From Portunus trituberculatus (lineage: Eukaryota > Arthropoda > Malacostraca > Decapoda > Portunidae): a DNA stretch of 64,000 nucleotides. The translations under genes and the position numbers were made by a program. Positions 13,680 through 27,260 of the stretch are shown here, piece after piece; positions within the stretch are counted from its first letter, which is position 1; each line of letters begins with the position of its first letter. The notes beneath the pieces are model-generated. The model was not told where the DNA came from. It made no database searches and saw nothing but the letters and a program-made list of their open reading frames with translations. The stretch covers positions 3,033,182-3,097,181 of the forward strand of contig NC_059286.1 of assembly GCF_017591435.1 (NCBI RefSeq). Reading direction: 5' to 3'.

Positions 13680-15020
13680 AGGTTAGGGTGATACACTGAT
13701 AGACACTGGGATGGAAGGTAATTGGAGTCAAGGATTTAAAGTATTTGTGACGAAATCGATCCTGTAGTGAGAGTTATGGTGTGGGAGAGATAAGATAATA
13801 AGTATCAATTAATAGAAGAGAGATAATATGAAATTGATAGGAAAAATATATTGATAGATACATGGATTTATAAAAGGTTTTGTAGAGAAAGGAATAGATT
13901 TATGTAGAGATTTGTTTTGAGTGTAAAAGCTGATAAAAGAGATAATTAGTATAAAATAGACAGTGTAGAGATAGAGATAAAGTCATAAACCGGTAGATAC
14001 AGGGATTTATACAGATAGTTTGAGTGTTTATAGTGTTATGGTAGTGAAATAGATCAAAATATATAGCATGAGAACTGACATAAAAGAGAGACGACTTGAA
14101 ATAGATTGGACAATATGATATACAGATAGAGTAGGTATTTATAGACAGTAAGATAGGTATAGAGATGATTTGATAGTGAAATAGACTTACTAATTGGGCT
14201 TAAAAACTGGCAAATGAGATAGGATGGCACACTAAAAGGTATAGGAATTTGTGTTTATTTGTGTATCCATCTATCTCCATTTACCTGTCTAGTTATTTAT
14301 ATATCTATTTATCTATCTGCTTGTCTACATACTTTTCTATTAATCTATCTATCAATCCAAATCTTCATTAGCAAATTAATCCGCCTATTCAGCTGTCTAT
14401 TGATCTATTTGTGTAACTATCTATCCATCTATCTAGTGAAATAGGCAGTTTAGTTACATATAGATGGTTTGATAGTGAAGTAGACTGTTACGTATTGGGT
14501 ATGAAGACTGGGAAATGAGATAGGATGACACACTAATAGGTACAGGAATTAATAAACAGTTTTGTGCCGAAATAAGTAGTTTGGTTATAAATAGACAGTA
14601 GTTTGGTTATAAATAGTGAAAGTGACAGTTATCTAATGAGTGTGAAGGCTTTACAGATATAGATAATTTGAGAAGGATGGTAGATAATTTGAAAGGGATA
14701 GAATGATATACTAATAGGTACAGAAAACAGGTAGTTTATTATACGAGTAGATTAGTAGTGAAATAGACATAAGTAATATATTCGAAGACTGGTGAAAGAG
14801 GTAGATAATTTGAAAGAGATAGGATGATACACCAATAGATGCAGAAAATAGCTAGTTTAATTGTATATACGAGTAAATGGGTAATGAAACAGACATGGGT
14901 AATAAGTTCGAAGACTGGCAAAAGAGATAGATAATTTAAAAGATAATACACTAATAGACACAGGAACGAATAGACAGCTCTGCAGCGCGATAGATAGTTT
15001 AGAGTCAGGAATACAAGCAC
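13680..15020 (+). repeat. Degenerate GATA-rich tandem array
   Basis: Recurring block near GATGACACACTAATAGGTAC, seen around 13687, 14222, 14521, 14700, 14821 and 14942, with TAGTGAAATAGAC between. Spacing 120-300 bases. Confidence 0.7.
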
Positions 15021-15568
15021 GCTGCCAGGTGTTCACTTAATTAATGCAGATGTGTGCCTGACTTTTTTTGTAATTAATTGACGCGTTCCTGTGAGAAAAA
15101 AGTTAATGTAATGGCTGATTTTTTTTTCCCCCCATCTGATGCTGACTGCCTGGCGCGGGTAAAGGGAAGGAGTGAAGGTAAAGATAACCTTGTTGGGGAA
15201 AAAAAAAAGTAAGAAAAAAAGGATAATGAATAGAAAAAAATGGCCATTGTAGCAAATGAAAATAAAAACAAATGTATATTAAGAAGGCAAAATTGAAAAT
15301 AACAAAAAGTGACTTGGTGTACTTGTATTTCTTGCGTATAGGATTCATGGAAAGGAAGTTATTTTAAAAGACAATTGATAAAAAAAGGAGGATTGAAATA
15401 TGTACATAGTATTAATTGAGTCATTTACAAACGCGATGCGAACATGTTTGAAATCATATAAAACAAGGAAGGCTATCACGAAATTGCGTCATTTATTTCA
15501 TTATTGTTATTATTGTTTTTTTTTATTATTGATTTATTATCATTGATATTTATGTTGTTCTAGTTAGT

Positions 15569-15613
<45 letters not shown>

Positions 15614-15851
15614 CAGCAGCAGCAGTGATAGTGGTAGTAATAGTAGTAGTAGTGGTAATAGCAGTACATTATTTTATTTCATTTATCGTCTTTTATTTTT
15701 TCATCTTTTTTTTCTTCTTTTCTTCTTCTTCTTCTTCTTCTTCTTCTTCTTCTTCTTCTTCTTCTTTTCTTTTTCTTCATTATCATCGCCATTACATCAT
15801 ATTATTGCTATTTTTATTGTTATATTATTATTTTTGTTATTATTAATAATA

Positions 15852-15908
<57 letters not shown>
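15569..15908 (+). repeat. Trinucleotide cluster (AGT, CTT, ATT)
   Basis: (AGT)n 15569-15614, (CTT)n 15719-15767, (ATT)n 15851-15908. A similar order of arrays stands before exon 6. Confidence 0.92.
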
Positions 15909-16121
15909 CATCATCATCATCATTATTATTACTATTACTATTATCGTCTTTGTTGTTCTTGTTGTTATTGTCATTAATGTTCATGTTATTATTTTTGTTG
16001 TGATGAAGGTGGTTTACGTGACCGTGTTATCATCGTCATCATCATCATCATTATACAAAAGAAAATATATATACATTCCTTCTCTAGCCTGGATACAAAA
16101 TGAATGAAAAGAAGAAAGAGG

Positions 16122-16195
16122 CACCACCACTACCACCACCACCACCACTACAACCACCATAACCACCACTACCACCACCACCACCACCACCACCA
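16122..16195 (+). repeat. (ACC)n imperfect
   Basis: CCACCACTA-type repeat, poly-His or poly-Val by chance. Confidence 0.92.
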
Positions 16196-17099
16196 CGATC
16201 CCATTTCACACCCAAACTTTCCATCACATTCTGCTCCTTTCACTCCCGCGCTGGTGTATCCCTTCACTTTACCACCGCATCATTTTATTTACCGTTCCGG
16301 GAGGTGAGGGGGGCCTGAACAAAATTAATCCGGATGCCAAAAATAGGAGGGGAGGCATGGCATGGGGAGGGAGGGTAGCAAAGCCCGCCAAATGCCGCCT
16401 GAATAGTTAGCCTGATGAGCAGGGTGAAAAAGGGGAATTACCGTAGCCGAGCTGTGCAGGGCTGATCGACGGTGTTTTGTTATGCATATCAGCGAGTCCG
16501 AAGCGTGAATAGAGAACGCATTTAGTTAGTAATGAACAAGCAATGCCCAGTGAGAGAACGTCCGCAGAGATTTATATATTTATTTCCTTTCATTCCCTCA
16601 CTTTTTTTTTATCAACTAATTTATTTCTTCGCTCACTTTATAATCCAGAACTTTACGTACATGTTGCATTATCTTAATTACCTGTAGTGTATCTAGCTCG
16701 GTGACCTTCTTGACCCCTTCATGAGCAGCAGTGATTCGTGACGGCATTATGAGGTCACGAGGTTCAAGTTGATGTGCTAATTTGTAACAATCTTCTCTCT
16801 GTGCAGCTTTCGTCATCTTCAAGTTATGATCTATCTACTGAAGCATTTAATTATATGGGCTTAGATGGCTGGCTTTGCCCTTGATAATGTGCGTATTATT
16901 CGGGCCAGCTGAGAATTTTTGGATTGTGGTGAGGTTGAGATTCCATGTTTACTTCCGTGGTTATAGCAAGAATAGAGGAAAGAAGAACAGGAAATGCATA
17001 CAAAAGTGGGAACCGATACAATGTCCTCAATCTCCACACTGAAATACATCCTGGTGTAGTCTGCAGGGTTTTTTTTTTTTTTTTAGTTTAGGTTGAGGC

Positions 17100-17620
17100 G
17101 CCAATTGTTCACCCTGCCCTAATGCACGTCTTTAGTTGGGTGAATCGATAAGCCGTGCCTGGTCCACCCCTCCAGCCACGCATGCAATTGGTCATCGTTT
17201 GAGGAGAATGAATTTGATTGGTAGTCTCTAGATGGAAGGGGCGTGTCTGATCCATCATCTGAATGGCTTGCGGTGTGGGGTGCCTGCTGGGGAAGGAGAC
17301 GAAGTGGTGTGAAAGAAGAGAAAGTGTTCTGTACCCAACTAACACCCGCTGCTCGACCACCATCGCTCACACAGGGAAGTGGAGGTATTGTGTATTGTGC
17401 GACCTTCCATATGACCTTAGCAGACGCAGAGAAGGTCAGTCTGGCCTTCAGGGAGTTCAGCACTGCAGGTTTCTGACAGGCAGTGTTCGTAGTGAAGCTT
17501 GCTCTGAAGATGAAGTTTGAAGGCACATTGTCCAAACTCCTGCTTCCTAAGTTTGCGATTCTGTTGGCGGTGGTTGGCTCAGGACAGCACGAGGGTGTTC
17601 CGCGCCTGCCACTCAGAATC
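17100..17620 (+). pseudogene. GC-rich coding-like relic, possibly a transposase zinc-finger end
   Basis: A GC-richer island in AT-rich intron 1, open for long stretches on both strands (for example 138 codons on the minus strand from 17535 to 17119). In one plus frame it reads KWRYCVLC followed by a basic stretch and later Cys/His residues (GVQHCRF), which loosely recalls the C-terminal CxxC finger of piggyBac-type transposases. The match is weak, frames shift, and no catalytic domain is visible. It could equally be another old TE or gene fragment. Confidence 0.25.
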
Positions 17621-17649
17621 CAGATGGCCTCTTACAGCTTATAGAATCT

Positions 17650-18110
17650 CTTGTAACGCAGAAACTAAACTCAACGTTACTTGTCAACGTTACTTCATTC
17701 CTTTCTTGTAGTTTTCTTTTTAGTAATTTATATAAATCGATGTTTGCATCTCCTGGACAGAAAATGAACTAAGCTACTGTAACCATGGGAACTGAACTGA
17801 ATCCTTCTCTCCTTCTCTCGAGTGTTTTTTTTTTTTATGTTTTTGAGGTACGCTTTTGTAACTCAGAAACTGAACTACATATAACTACTCTTAACCTTAC
17901 CAATTGAACCTGACATCCACTTTTTTTTCATTCTTTTCCTGTATTTTCCACTTCGCGGCACTTAGAGCTTATTAAGATGGCGTTTTGTGACTCAGACACT
18001 AGACTATTAACTACTGTAGCCTTAATAACTGAACATGCCAACATTTTTCCTTCTCCCTAGGGTGTCTTTTTAGGAGTCTCATTATGAAACAACATTTTTT
18101 CTATTCATTT
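17650..18110 (+). repeat. ~130-bp degenerate tandem array
   Basis: AACGCAGAAACTAAACT, AACTCAGAAACTGAACTAC and GACTCAGACACTAGACTAT head successive units; each then has a TCCTTCTC...GTGT stretch. Confidence 0.6.
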
Positions 18111-18339
18111 TTTCCCCCTTAAACGGGCTCCTTAGTGCGTTAACAAATAAAAATTCAGGAAGGTTAATAGACAAGAAGAAAAAATAAAGAAAGCTTGTTG
18201 TGTTCAAGGACGCGGTAATTGGTGAGGGGAAGGACGGAGAACGCTTATATTTAGACCACGCTCTCGACCTTGAATACTGTTGGTAAAGGAGGAAAAATAT
18301 AAAGTCGACCTCCTTTAGGTTTAAAGTTCATGATAGATA

Positions 18340-18970
18340 GACAGATAGACAGACATAGTGTTCGTAGTATGTAGATGTTCTTCGTTCTAAACACCTTAAA
18401 AACAACGTTCTTGATTTTCATTGATGTTATTATGATGGTTAAGGAAGGGAAATACAAAATTAATAGGTAGTGTAGATATTCTTCCTTTAAAACAACCTAA
18501 AAAAACGTTATTTAGACAACGTTCCTTACCTAGACTGATGTTAGTTGAGAATGAGGAATACAAACGACCTTCTTCATGTGTAAGTTACGTGACAGATAAA
18601 TAAATAGACTGATATGATGTTCTTGATATGGGGTATAGATGTTCTTCGTTCAAAACATCCTTAAAACATTATCTAGAAAACGTTCTTGACCTTGAATAAT
18701 GTTACTTAAGAATGAGGAATACGAATTTGACCTCCTTTAAGTATGAGAGTGTAAGTTTCGTGATAGAGAGATAGATAGCCAGACATGGTGTTCTTGATAT
18801 GAAGTATAGATGTTCTTCGTTTAAAACATCCTAAAATTTAATTCAGATCACCTTGACCTTGAATAATGTTAGTCAGAAGGAGGGGAAATACAAACTCGAC
18901 CTCTTAGATAGATAAATGGACATGTGATCTTGATATGTGGGATAAATGTTCTACGCTCAATACATTCTTT
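18340..18970 (+). repeat. ~110-170 bp degenerate tandem array
   Basis: TAGATGTTCTTCGTT at 18371, 18646 and 18807, with weaker copies at 18473 and 18945, each followed by AAAACATCCT and CTTGACCTTGAATAATGTTA-like words. Confidence 0.75.
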
Positions 18971-19825
18971 CTGTTTGTGGGTGTGGTTTGTGGTGTGAGT
19001 GAGGTGGTTCAGGTGTGAGAACTGCTGAACGAATTTGTGGCAGTAAACGAGCAGCACTTCAGTCACTAAAAATGGAAGTAACGAAATAATGAACATATCT
19101 CAGTTTACCTTACGTTTCTTTCAGTGTTGTTTGCTTAAAAGAAAATAACGGAATACTAAGAATAGGAAGCAAATAAATTACGAAAATACCAGAGTTTACA
19201 GTACGTTTTCTTTTTTTTTTTATTGGTATTTGCTTAAAAAAAAAAACGGAGTGCAGAAAGTGAAATATAAAACTCAAATATGTAAAGAAAAATAAACTGG
19301 AAATTCTTTACGGCTATTTTCTATTTAGCTGCTGAAATTTGCCATGAAAGAAATAGAATCTAAAAATATTGTATTAAAAGTATAATGCTTGTTTTCCATT
19401 ATGTTGTATGCTTAAAAGAAGAAAAGGGAGTATAAAAAGAAGGTAGATAATGAACAAAAAATTTATAACGTTTTAATATTTGGCTACTAATGTTTAACTG
19501 AAGAAAGAGCCTGAAAATAAACAAAAATACGTAATAGCAGAGAAGTAACTCAGCATCCAATTATACATCTGTCACGAGGGTTTTTTGATCCACTGGTCTT
19601 CGTGGTGGTGAGTCAAAGATCATAAACATCGCAGTGTAATCACCTGCTGACACCGAGAGTCCTATCACGCTAACCTGGATGGACCTCATTAAGATCCATC
19701 AAAGTGTATATATGTTATGGTCACTCTAAAGTTTGTTATGAGCTGTAACCGAGCCACCAGTCATTCGTTCACAGCCCTGTTTCCTGAGTGAAGTTAACAT
19801 AAACACAGCTAGGTTTATCGCTGTA

Positions 19826-20033
19826 TTAACCCCCCTTCAGTACTATGACGTGTTTTCGTATTCATTCCAGTTACTATTTAGTGATTTTATACAGCTTCAG
19901 AAACTTATGTGGGGATTAAGATAGTGAAGACTGTGTCCATTAACCTTCTGACCTCCATAGACTCTTTCTAATGTAAAATAAAATCATACCCAAAATACGT
20001 GGTAAAAATGCGTCCCAGTACTGAAGGGGTTAA
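19826..20033 (+). mobile_element. piggyBac-like MITE, copy 1
   Basis: A 208-base non-coding element bounded by TTAA on both sides (19826-19829 and 20030-20033). Its ends are inverted repeats: left CCCCCCTTCAGTACTATGAC, right complement CCCCTTCAGTACTGGGACGC. TTAA target duplication with termini starting CCC is the piggyBac superfamily hallmark. The interior has TTCAGAAACTTATGTGGG and ATAGTGAAGACTGTG, shared with the other three copies. No transposase, so mobilisation would need an autonomous relative elsewhere. Confidence 0.8.
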
Positions 20034-20159
20034 GTGCATTTAAACTAACATAATGCAAGTCTACATGTTTGCTTGCCTTGCCACCCCTGGGAAAACTGTG
20101 TGTGAGAGTCTGTGAACGCTTAACACTAGTGACTTGGCTACAGCCCCTCACAAACAACA

Positions 20160-20690
20160 TATAGACTACAACATATAGATATAGACTTACAGATGGATAG
20201 TTTGATAGACAACCAGCTAGACAGATAGACAGGTAGATAAACTTATAGGTAGATAAGTAGATAAATAGGTAAGTTGATAGAAAGATGGATAAATAAACAA
20301 ACAGATTGATAGATGGATAGTTTGATAGACGACCAGTTAGACAGATAGACAGGTAGATAAGTTTATAGGCAGATAAGTAGATAAATAGGTAAGTAGATAG
20401 AAAGATGGATGAATACACAAACAGATAGATAGATACACAACCAGATAAAAAGACAGCTAAATAGATGATTATTGATTTACTGATAGAGACTTGAATTGAT
20501 GGATAAACTAATAAAAAAAAGTATATAGAGAGGCAAATAGATGAATAAACAGATATATAGATAACTAGACATACACATAGATAGATACATAGACAAATAG
20601 ATTGATAAATGGATAAACAAACAGACACAAAGACCGATAAATAGATAGATATAGATAGATAAACAGAACAGACATTGATATAGATGTATG
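20160..20690 (+). repeat. GATA/GACA-rich array with a 120-bp duplication
   Basis: Bases 20191-20310 and 20311-20430 are near-identical 120-base units (both begin AGATGGATAGTTTGATAGAC). Flanks are irregular GATA/GACA. A 251-codon minus-strand Tyr/Leu/Ser-rich frame here is an artefact. Confidence 0.85.
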
Positions 20691-20745
20691 AGACATGAAA
20701 ACAGATCAAAGGAACAGAAAAGCGGAAAGTAATATACAAGTGTCA

Positions 20746-20751
<6 letters not shown>

Positions 20752-20806
<55 letters not shown>
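20752..20806 (+). repeat. (GA)n
   Basis: About 55 bases with one interruption near the end. Confidence 0.95.
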
Positions 20807-20813
<7 letters not shown>

Positions 20814-21259
20814 AAGTAATGATAAACTCCGAAAGACCATCAGAAGCAGTTGAGACGCTAGACAGGAGAGACGAAGGCAACGTGTAAAAGTTTGATAGAA
20901 GGAACTGGAGGGAGGGAGATGTCACTCTGTCTGACGTTGCATCTCAGAATGTGAAACCCAATGCTCGCGTGGCCCGTAAGAAAACGAGATTACTGAGAAG
21001 ACTTCGTGCTTGACTTGAAGATGTAGAGAGAGAGAGACGTACAAAAATAAGCTCGAATCCTGCAGGGAGGTTAATACTCTTTTTTTTTTTTTTTTTTTTA
21101 TTCTCGTCCTGGTCAAAAAGTAAAAAAAAAAAAAAAAAAGCCAGACAGTATAATCTTATTGTTAAACCCAAGAGAACTCAAGCAAGCATCCTCAGACTTA
21201 TATCCAATTCAATACATACTAATTAAATTTGTTTATAAGCCTGTATTCAGAAACGCTTT

Positions 21260-21261
<2 letters not shown>

Positions 21262-21348
<87 letters not shown>
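21262..21348 (+). repeat. (CT)n
   Basis: 87 bases. Confidence 0.98.
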
Positions 21349-21350
<2 letters not shown>

Positions 21351-21429
21351 ACAAGGATGATTAACCGTGTTCTCAAGAGTATTTTTCCTTTTAATAACGA
21401 AGAAATCTTGTTAATCTATCACAAATCCA

Positions 21430-21740
21430 TAAAAACGCATGTCTTATCAGCTGGAGCTTTTTCAATGTAGTGGTAGAAGTGTTAATCTATCTCTAGAACC
21501 ACGAAAAAACAAAATTCCTTATAAACGTACGTCACTTCAGCTGGAGCCTTTCGATTGTAGTGGTAATGTTAGTTTATCTCTAGAACCACAAAAAAAAAAA
21601 TTCGTTATAAACGCACGTCACTTCAACTGGAGCTTTTTGAATGTAGAAGTAGTGTTAATCTATCTCTTGAACTACGAAAATAGAACAAAAAATAAGCTTC
21701 CTTACAAACGCATGTCACTTCAGCTGGTTGTTTTTTTAAG
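21430..21740 (+). repeat. ~90-bp tandem array, 3-4 units
   Basis: CTGGAGCTTTTTCAATGTAG (21451), CTGGAGCCTTTCGATTGTAG (21541), CTGGAGCTTTTTGAATGTAG (21628) and a partial copy at 21724, each with TCTAGAACCACGAAAA-like and AAACGCATGTCACTTCAG-like words. Confidence 0.88.
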
Positions 21741-22149
21741 TCAATGGAGATGCAGCGCCGATGTTTCAGAATGTAGTCCTTAGTGAGTGTGACTGTGATG
21801 GGGATGAAACGTATAGGATTTACCACAACACTATACCATTTGCTATTATTACCTGACTATTTTCAAACATTAACTATTGCTATGCTATTAGACGCATTAC
21901 TGTTGGAACATCGTACTAGCGCTGTATCATTCAGTCAGACCTGCTTCTGCATTTCCATCTCATTATGACCTGAACTCATTTAAGACGGAGGTTTCAAGAC
22001 ACTTATCGTATTCTTTTGGCTAACTCTCTCGAACCTGCTTGAGAACTTGCATATAAGTGAGCCCTTTTCTTTTTCCTTTTTTTTTTTTTTTTGCATAATT
22101 GTTTTTGTTCCCCCTTAAATAAAAAAAGACATTACTATTTGCAACATTA

Positions 22150-22378
22150 TTAACTATCCTTCAGTATCGTACCATGACGCGTTTCCATATTCATTTTGCT
22201 TACTGTTTGGTAATATTTGGTAATTTTTTACAGTTTCAGAAACTTATGTGGTGTCTAAATAGTGAAGACTGTGGCTATTAATCTTCTTACTCACATAGAC
22301 CCTACCTAATGTCAATAAAATGGTCTAACAGTACATAAATATCAAGGTAAAAATGTGTCCCAGTACCGAAGCTGTTAA
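22150..22378 (+). mobile_element. piggyBac-like MITE, copy 2 (diverged)
   Basis: A 229-base copy in the same orientation as copy 1, with TTAA at both ends. It shares TTTCAGAAACTTATGTGG, ATAGTGAAGACTGTGGC and the right end AAAAATGTGTCCCAGTACCG. The left terminus is altered (CTATCCTTCAGTATCG), and a short duplication of TTTGGTAATA lengthens it. Lies 2.1 kb from copy 1. Confidence 0.75.
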
Positions 22379-22812
22379 ACATTATCATATCACCCATACA
22401 CCAAGACTATATCATTACCAAACTCCATCTGTCATTCAATCTTCCAACATTTCCCACACTACATCGCATCGTATCCTATTAGTGTCCAGCGGTAATTGAA
22501 CTCCATGTAATAAAGAAAGCCCCATCGGAAGGACACCCATTCATGCCGCGTGGTGCCTGCCTGCCGTCCCGCGTGTTTCCTGGCTGGCACTCAATGGGAG
22601 CCTTGATGTAGCAGTGGCCGGGTCGTGTTTTGGTAACAGTCCAGATGGGTTTATTGAGCTTAACTGTGCGGGAGCGATGTAAAGGTCATGGTTCAGTGAA
22701 CTGTTCGCTGTCTCTTATTTTTCTCTATTTGTTTGTGTTTTTGTGTGCGTCTGTGTTAGTGTTTGTGTCTGTCTCTTGTCTGCTTATGGTTTAGTCTATC
22801 TGTCTGTCTGTC

Positions 22813-22932
<120 letters not shown>

Positions 22933-23221
22933 GGTATAAAGATAACTACTCAAATTATTCCTTTCTTTATTCTATTTTCAAAACTTTAAGATTGTTTGCA
23001 AATTTTTTTTTTTGTATGATTATTTATTCATTTACATATTCATTTACTATCTGTTTATTTACCTATTAATCATTTACTTATCTCTATTTATTTACTTATA
23101 CATTGATTTACTCATATATTTGTTAATTTATATATTTATATACTCGAATATGAACTTATTGTACTTAAAAATATCATCAGATTCAGCCGCACACAAAATT
23201 CCTGAGCACATAATCCTGGTC

Positions 23222-23224
<3 letters not shown>

Positions 23225-23280
<56 letters not shown>
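23225..23280 (+). repeat. (GA)n
   Basis: 56 bases, followed by a G run. Confidence 0.97.
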
Positions 23281-23288
<8 letters not shown>

Positions 23289-23714
23289 AGGAAGAGAGCA
23301 TGAGGAAGGGTGAACTAGAGAAATTAAACCAGAGAGACAGTTTTGAATCATTTATTAAAGTCATAAATAGATAAAAAGAAAAATACCGAAGCCATACACG
23401 TACTTTTTAATTATGTTTGTTCTATTCAGCTGTAATTACAGGAACGCGCGTGCTGGCCGGCGCTGGTTCGTGGGCTGGAGGGGATGTGCATGATGAGGGG
23501 GAGAGGGGCTAGGCGAGGAAATGTATAATGCTGACGTGAGTTGTAATACGAGTCACGTGATTGATGCAAGGCTGACGTGCGGAAGACTTGCATACGAGGC
23601 CACGGGTAAGAGGACATCACGTGCTCCTCCTGCTCATGTGTTATTCACTGGGGGTGATTTGAATAACAAGAGGAGAGACAAACTTGCCCTCCACAAGCGT
23701 TTGGTACTCTTAAG

Positions 23715-24130
23715 CTAACCTAACTTTACCCAGTTTAATGTAACTCACTTTAACCTAACCTACCATAACATACATTCAACTTTACCAACTAAATCAATTC
23801 CAATCTACCATAACATAATATAGAGCAGATTAACTTAACCCAACCTTTTATAACCAAATCCAACCTAACATAACATAATACAATTTAACCTAACTCAATG
23901 CAACCCAATGTAACTCGCTAACTTACCATAACATAATCTAAACGAATTCAATCCAGATCAATGTAAACATAATCACACCTTGTCTAACTTAACCCAAGCT
24001 AGTGTAACTCATTCTAACCTAACTTAACAAAATCAAAATTTATTTAACTTAATCTAACTCAATCTAATGAAATAGCGTAATAATCAGTACCCTACGTATA
24101 CTGATCAAACTTAACCTGATGTAACGTAAC
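23715..24130 (+). repeat. Degenerate AACCTAA-type region
   Basis: About 400 bases of TAACCTAAC, TAACATAAT and TAACTCA words, probably decayed CCTAA telomere-like pentamers; a fresher patch (CCTAACCTAAC) lies near 24468. Confidence 0.65.
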
Positions 24131-24594
24131 CTTGCTATCTTCCACCGTTATTTTCATGTTAACTAATCTGATTTTACTAATTGCATGTCTTCTATCCTCC
24201 TTAGGCCTCGCTGCACAAAACCTTTTCGTCTCACAACCTATTCTGTCCACCTCTTTAATGCAAGAAGTAACCATTACTGTCACTCATTCATTCCTTTCTC
24301 TGGTAAATTTGGAAGTCCCCAGCTGCTTCTATATTTTCACCTTCCTGTGACTTGAATTCTTTCAATATGGAGATTTTAAGATACTTCTATATTTTTTTTG
24401 CTCCCTCAGTAGGCTTTTTTTCTTATTGCAGTTTTGTTTTCCTTCCTCCTACATAAAAAGATAACCCAACCTAACCTAACAACCAAACCTAACCGAATCG
24501 AGGCTAAATTGAAGCACAGCGCATAAAATAAACGCTAAACAGACAAAGTTTTCGGTGTATGAGTATGTATATATGTATGTTTGTATTTCTTTAT

Positions 24595-24596
<2 letters not shown>

Positions 24597-24684
<88 letters not shown>
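24597..24684 (+). repeat. (CT)n
   Basis: 88 bases. Confidence 0.98.
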
Positions 24685-24688
<4 letters not shown>

Positions 24689-25356
24689 TTCCGGGCATTT
24701 CAGGAGTCAGGGAAGCATCAGCACAGTCTTCATCAAGTGCACAAGTATTTGCATGTCTCGCTCCGCTATTCTTACCACAACACGAACAGAACCCACGTCA
24801 AACAGAGAGCGCGCTGGGCGTAACACATCTCCGGTTGTTGTAACGTAATATCATCATAATCTTTCCTCCCCGCGCTTGTAATTAAATGTTATCGTTGTTG
24901 TTTTATCCTTATTTTTTTGTTTCGCGCTTCAGAAAATTTAACTTTCGCTTGGTGTTTAATTTCGTCGGAGGAAAATGCGCGCGTAAACAATGCTTCAATC
25001 TAGGGATAAAGAGTAATCTGGGAATTTTCTCTATTCTTTGGGCCGTTTAAAGCATTGGTAAAATATTCACCCAAATTGCTTGTATCACAGGATTATACGT
25101 ACCGTCGTGAAATTACGCTTTTTATATATATCTAATAGCTCCAATTAGTATCGAACTCGTTATACATTGAAAAGGATGATTATTTTTTTTTTCTTTCTTG
25201 TCTCGTATTTCTTTCTATTAAATGCCAAAATAATTCAACAGTGTACCTTTGTATCGCGTTAACTGGCACGTGTTTGGTGTGTCATTTCGGGTTTTGTTTA
25301 ATTTTCTTCTTGTGTTAAAAAAAAAAAAAAACGATATATGTAAAATGTAGGGGTAT

Positions 25357-25513
<157 letters not shown>

Positions 25514-25849
25514 CCATTAGCATATCGTTCATTTCTTCCCCTCAGTTTTTATTTCTTGCAGTTTGTTTTTCTTACATTGCAATACGTTTCATCTTCACTT
25601 CATGTCAGTCTTGTCGTTCTCCTCATCCTTTAAAATTCGAAATATTATTCAAACTCAGCGTAAGGGAAATGCAGTAACACATAATTCAACGTGAGCGAAA
25701 TGGAAATACAATAATACCACAAGACTTATGAGAAGAAGAAAAAAAAGAAAGATTTATCTCCGTTAACCGTATCTCTCAACACTCGGCCATTTTTACCTTT
25801 TTAGGGAGGCCATTTATCAAGGTTGTTTTTAGTCCTTGAGCACCACTGA

Positions 25850-25851
<2 letters not shown>

Positions 25852-25930
<79 letters not shown>

Positions 25931-25972
25931 TCCCTCCTCCTTTGATGTTCTTTCCCTCACGTCTGCCAGTTA

Positions 25973-26015
<43 letters not shown>
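25852..26015 (+). repeat. Two (AC)n arrays
   Basis: 25852-25927 and 25974-26015 with 46 unique bases between. Confidence 0.97.
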
Positions 26016-26018
<3 letters not shown>

Positions 26019-26939
26019 GGCTTACGTGATTATCGTCTTTGTTGTGACGACGAGGTGTGTTTAAAGATGTATCTCATTACTGCCTGAAATGTGTGTGTGT
26101 GTGTGTGGGTGGGTGTAGGTGTGTCCGTGTGTGTCAGTTTCCTGGTCTGTCTCTATTTGTCTGTTACCTTACTATTTTAAAGAACCTAATTTAAAGGATA
26201 CTTAGAAAAATATAACATGAGTATTCTCTATCACATTAAAACTCCAACATTACAAGCGTTTCAGTTGAATACTTCCTGAAACTTCATTAACTTCAGCAAC
26301 AGGAGCATCATGCATTGAGTCTTGGCATACACTGTCCTACTCTCGCCCTTTCGGCTTTATCTGGATGTTTGCAGTTCAACTCCTCGCATAGAACACAGAA
26401 AATTCAGAATCTTTCTTTCCATGAGCTGATCTCAAAGCCTCGTGAAGCAACCCATCTCTAATTTTGATTCCTTTACCTGTTCTCTATTCTGCCCTATTAC
26501 TCTACTCCCCACCATACTACACGTTCCTTTCTCACCCTTGCTTCTCCCTTCCTTTTTCCCTTGCCTGCTCTTTTTCTTGGCATCCTACTCCAGACATCTC
26601 AATCCATTGCTTTCTTTTCCACTTTCCTCTCACTCTTCCTCGTTCTCTTCTACTTTCTGCCATCCCCACTGCCCTGATCCCTGCTGCCCTGTTTCCCTTA
26701 TACCCTTCCGCCCCCGCTCCCTTACACCACCAACCACGAAACAAAACGACACGATCACAATCCATATGGAAACGTTCCGCTGCCCCTGCAGGCGGTAGGT
26801 CTTCCTAATCTACTTCCCCAGGTGGCTGGAGGCTCGTGAGTGACGGTTTAAACCCTCCCTAAGGGGTTCTAAGGTTACCTCAATTTACCATGGGTTGGAT
26901 CAGGCGGCACCGCTGGGATGCCCCGAGGCGGGATCGGGA

Positions 26940-27260
26940 GAGTGTTGTGCGTGTCGACCCTTCCATTGCAGCATGCTGAGTACTGTTGTTGCAAGGCCGT
27001 ATTGTTGCTGCTCTCACCACCAACACATGACACTTCCTTGTTGTGTCTGAGCCAGCAGTATACCTCAAAGCTCTTCATGCATGGATGTGACTGCGTTAGT
27101 GGTCCTTCCATCTCAGCCTGCTGAGTACTGTTGCCACATCACTGTTTGGGTGCCTCCATCAACAGATAATCATGATGCCTCCTGGCGCTTGAGCCAACAA
27201 GATGTATTTAAACACCGCCTTATCTTGCTGCCTGACTTTGGATGCGTTAGTGGTTCTTCT
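26940..27260 (+). repeat. ~143-bp degenerate tandem units
   Basis: GCAGCATGCTGAGTACTGTTG (first 20 bases at about 26969) recurs as TCAGCCTGCTGAGTACTGTTG near 27112; GATGTGACTGCGTTAGTGG and GGATGCGTTAGTGGTTCTTC also pair. Confidence 0.65.

Noticed and set aside
16616..16822. 68-codon minus-strand frame with ordinary amino acid composition
   Set aside because: No recognisable motif, short, and no neighbouring coding sequence; could be a relic but cannot be supported.
19984..20739. 251-codon Tyr/Leu/Ser-rich minus-strand frame resembling a membrane protein
   Set aside because: It is a GATA/GACA repeat read in a stop-free frame, with part of a MITE at its end.
26442..26808. 118-codon Ser/Pro/Leu-rich frame
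   Set aside because: Pyrimidine-rich low-complexity sequence with overlapping frames, no domain.
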